Position numbers and translations under genes: made by a program
Notes under the pieces: model-generated
Database searches by the model: none
Told to the model about the DNA's origin: nothing
What the model saw: the letters and a program-made list of their open reading frames with translations, nothing else
NCBI GenBank assembly: GCA_020438665.1
Contig: JAGQUE010000560.1
Span: 1-5,315 of the forward strand
DNA from: Nocardioidaceae bacterium
GTDB lineage: Bacteria; Actinomycetota; Actinomycetes; Propionibacteriales; Nocardioidaceae
DNA: 5,315 nucleotides
Reading direction: 5' to 3'
In this document: positions 4,634-5,315 of the stretch, piece by piece
Layout of the letters: each line of letters begins with the position of its first letter
Position numbering within the stretch: the stretch's first letter is position 1

Positions 4634-5227
4634 GTGGATCTCGTCGTCGTCGCCCTCACCTTCGCCGCGATCGCGGTCGTCGAGCTGCCCGACAAGACCT
4701 TCGTCGCAACGCTGGTGCTGTCGACCCGCTATCGACCCTTGTTCGTATGGATCGGAGTCGGGCTCGCGTTTGCCGTCCAGACCGCCGTCGCGGTCTCGCT
4801 CGGCAAGGTGGTGGCGCTGCTGCCCACCACACCGGTCCGCGTGCTGGCGATCGTGATGTTCCTCGTGGGGGCGGTCATCCTCGTCCGCGAGGGTCGCGGC
4901 CACCAGGCCGAGTCGGGCGATGACTACGTCGACAAGGCCGGCGACGTCCACGGCGCCAAGGTCATCCTGGCGTCGTTCCTCGTGCTCTTCGCCGCCGAGT
5001 GGGGTGACCTCTCCCAGCTGCTGACGCTCACGCTCGTCGCCAAGTACGACGCCCCGGCGAGCGTCTTCGTCGGAGCCCTCGGGGCGCTGCTGGCCGTCAG
5101 CGGACTGGCGGTGCTGGTGGGGCGCACGCTGATGCGTTACGTCCAGCTCCACGTCCTCCACTACGCCGGTGCGGTCGTCTGTGTCGGGCTCGCCGGCTTG
5201 ACGAGCTGGGAGCTGCTCGCGGCCTGA
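4634..5227 (+). CDS. GDT1/TMEM165 (UPF0016) family membrane cation exporter
   Basis: This 197-residue polytopic protein has two related halves of about three hydrophobic segments each, joined by a polar loop near 86-107. Each half carries one acidic signature: E17-L-P-D20-K-T22 and E122-W-G-D125-L-S-Q128, variants of the family E-x-G-D-(K/R)-(T/S). Family members such as yeast Gdt1, human TMEM165, cyanobacterial Mnx and Vibrio MneA move Mn2+ or Ca2+ out of the cytoplasm, probably against protons; here Mn2+ export is the likeliest guess. Length and topology are normal for the bacterial form. The GTG at 4634 is chosen because it is the only start codon between the pheA stop and the first hydrophobic segment. 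It lies 9 bp after pheA with only a weak GGGAC as a possible ribosome site, so translational coupling and cotranscription are likely. Metal specificity cannot be read from sequence. Confidence 0.9.
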   Translation: MDLVVVALTFAAIAVVELPDKTFVATLVLSTRYRPLFVWIGVGLAFAVQTAVAVSLGKVVALLPTTPVRVLAIVMFLVGAVILVREGRGHQAESGDDYVDKAGDVHGAKVILASFLVLFAAEWGDLSQLLTLTLVAKYDAPASVFVGALGALLAVSGLAVLVGRTLMRYVQLHVLHYAGAVVCVGLAGLTSWELLAA

Positions 5228-5242
5228 GGCGCCTGCGACCGG

Positions 5243-5256
5243 GGTGACGGTTCACC
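5243..5256. repeat. Short inverted repeat after the GDT1-like gene
   Basis: GGTGA and TCACC flank a CGGT loop 15 bp after the stop codon. The 5-bp stem has no T-tract. It could contribute to mRNA 3'-end formation or be part of the regulatory region of the next gene beyond the window. Confidence 0.25.
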
Positions 5257-5257
5257 A

Positions 5258-5306
5258 AGGTAGGCGGTCGAAGCAACACCTACCTAGGCGAACTCCGCTA
5301 GGTAGG
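5258..5306. repeat. Three AGGTAGG repeats at exact 21-bp spacing
   Basis: AGGTAGG occurs at 5258-5264 (plus), as CCTACCT at 5279-5285 (minus) and at 5300-5306 (plus). The starts are 21 bp apart each time, two turns of B-DNA, so all three copies face the same side of the helix. This looks like a protein-binding array controlling a gene to the right of the window. The regulator is not identifiable from this sequence. Confidence 0.5.
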
Positions 5307-5308
5307 TG
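5277..5308. repeat. Strong inverted repeat near the right edge
   Basis: CACCTACCTA (5277-5286) pairs perfectly with TAGGTAGGTG (5299-5308). After a bulged G, GCG and CGC add three more pairs, leaving a five-base AACTC loop. The arms contain copies two and three of AGGTAGG. It could act as a hairpin terminator for the pheA operon, but no T-run follows before the window ends, so a dyad operator is equally possible. Confidence 0.5.
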
Positions 5309-5315
5309 AGGGTTC

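Noticed and set aside
3647..5161. 505-codon upstream extension of the phosphodiesterase frame
   Set aside because: It is antisense to pheA and the transporter gene and lacks family similarity. The HRG motif and ribosome site define the start at 3646.
5097..5279. 60-codon minus-strand open frame at the right end
   Set aside because: Arg/Pro-rich product, antisense to the transporter and through the repeat region, with no ribosome site or family signal.
5254..5308. DtxR/IdeR iron box or MntR site before a metal gene
   Set aside because: The AGGTAGG copies recall half an iron box (TTAGGTTAGGC), but spacing and arms do not fit the 19-bp consensus, and they lie after rather than before the transporter gene.

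Overview
This window is high-GC DNA with dense, mostly non-overlapping genes, GTG starts and actinobacterial protein families. It is most likely chromosomal DNA of an actinomycete, perhaps Nocardioides or a relative; that genus-level guess is inference. It looks like a housekeeping region. I see no mobile element, CRISPR array, phage gene, tRNA or rRNA.

Layout. Positions 1-755 (minus strand) hold the first 251 codons of serS, seryl-tRNA synthetase, cut by the window edge. A 94-bp divergent gap separates it from 850-2424 (plus), a 524-residue fusion of a PAP2 lipid-phosphate phosphatase membrane domain with a diacylglycerol-kinase catalytic domain. That gene converges, with a 14-bp gap, on a minus-strand pair: a DUF4446 small membrane-anchored protein (2439-2840) and, just upstream of it, a cytoplasmic glycerophosphodiester phosphodiesterase (2852-3646). 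A 138-bp divergent gap leads to pheA, prephenate dehydratase (3785-4624, plus), followed after 9 bp by a GDT1/TMEM165-family (UPF0016) membrane cation transporter (4634-5227). The last 88 bases are non-coding and carry two inverted repeats plus three copies of AGGTAGG spaced exactly 21 bp apart.

How the genes relate. Two loci concern glycerolipids: the PAP2-DAGK fusion could interconvert lipid phosphates and their dephosphorylated lipids, and the phosphodiesterase recycles glycerol 3-phosphate from deacylated phospholipids. serS and pheA are translation and phenylalanine-biosynthesis housekeeping genes. The GDT1-like gene is probably cotranscribed with pheA and is likely a Mn2+ or Ca2+ exporter.

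The most notable features are the antagonistic-domain fusion, -10-like hexamers 6-8 nt before four of the six start codons (suggesting leaderless mRNAs), the helically phased repeats at the right edge, a PheA whose motifs differ from the common actinobacterial form, and an unexpected preference for the Tyr codon TAT. I did not find strong evidence of a wholly new multi-gene system.
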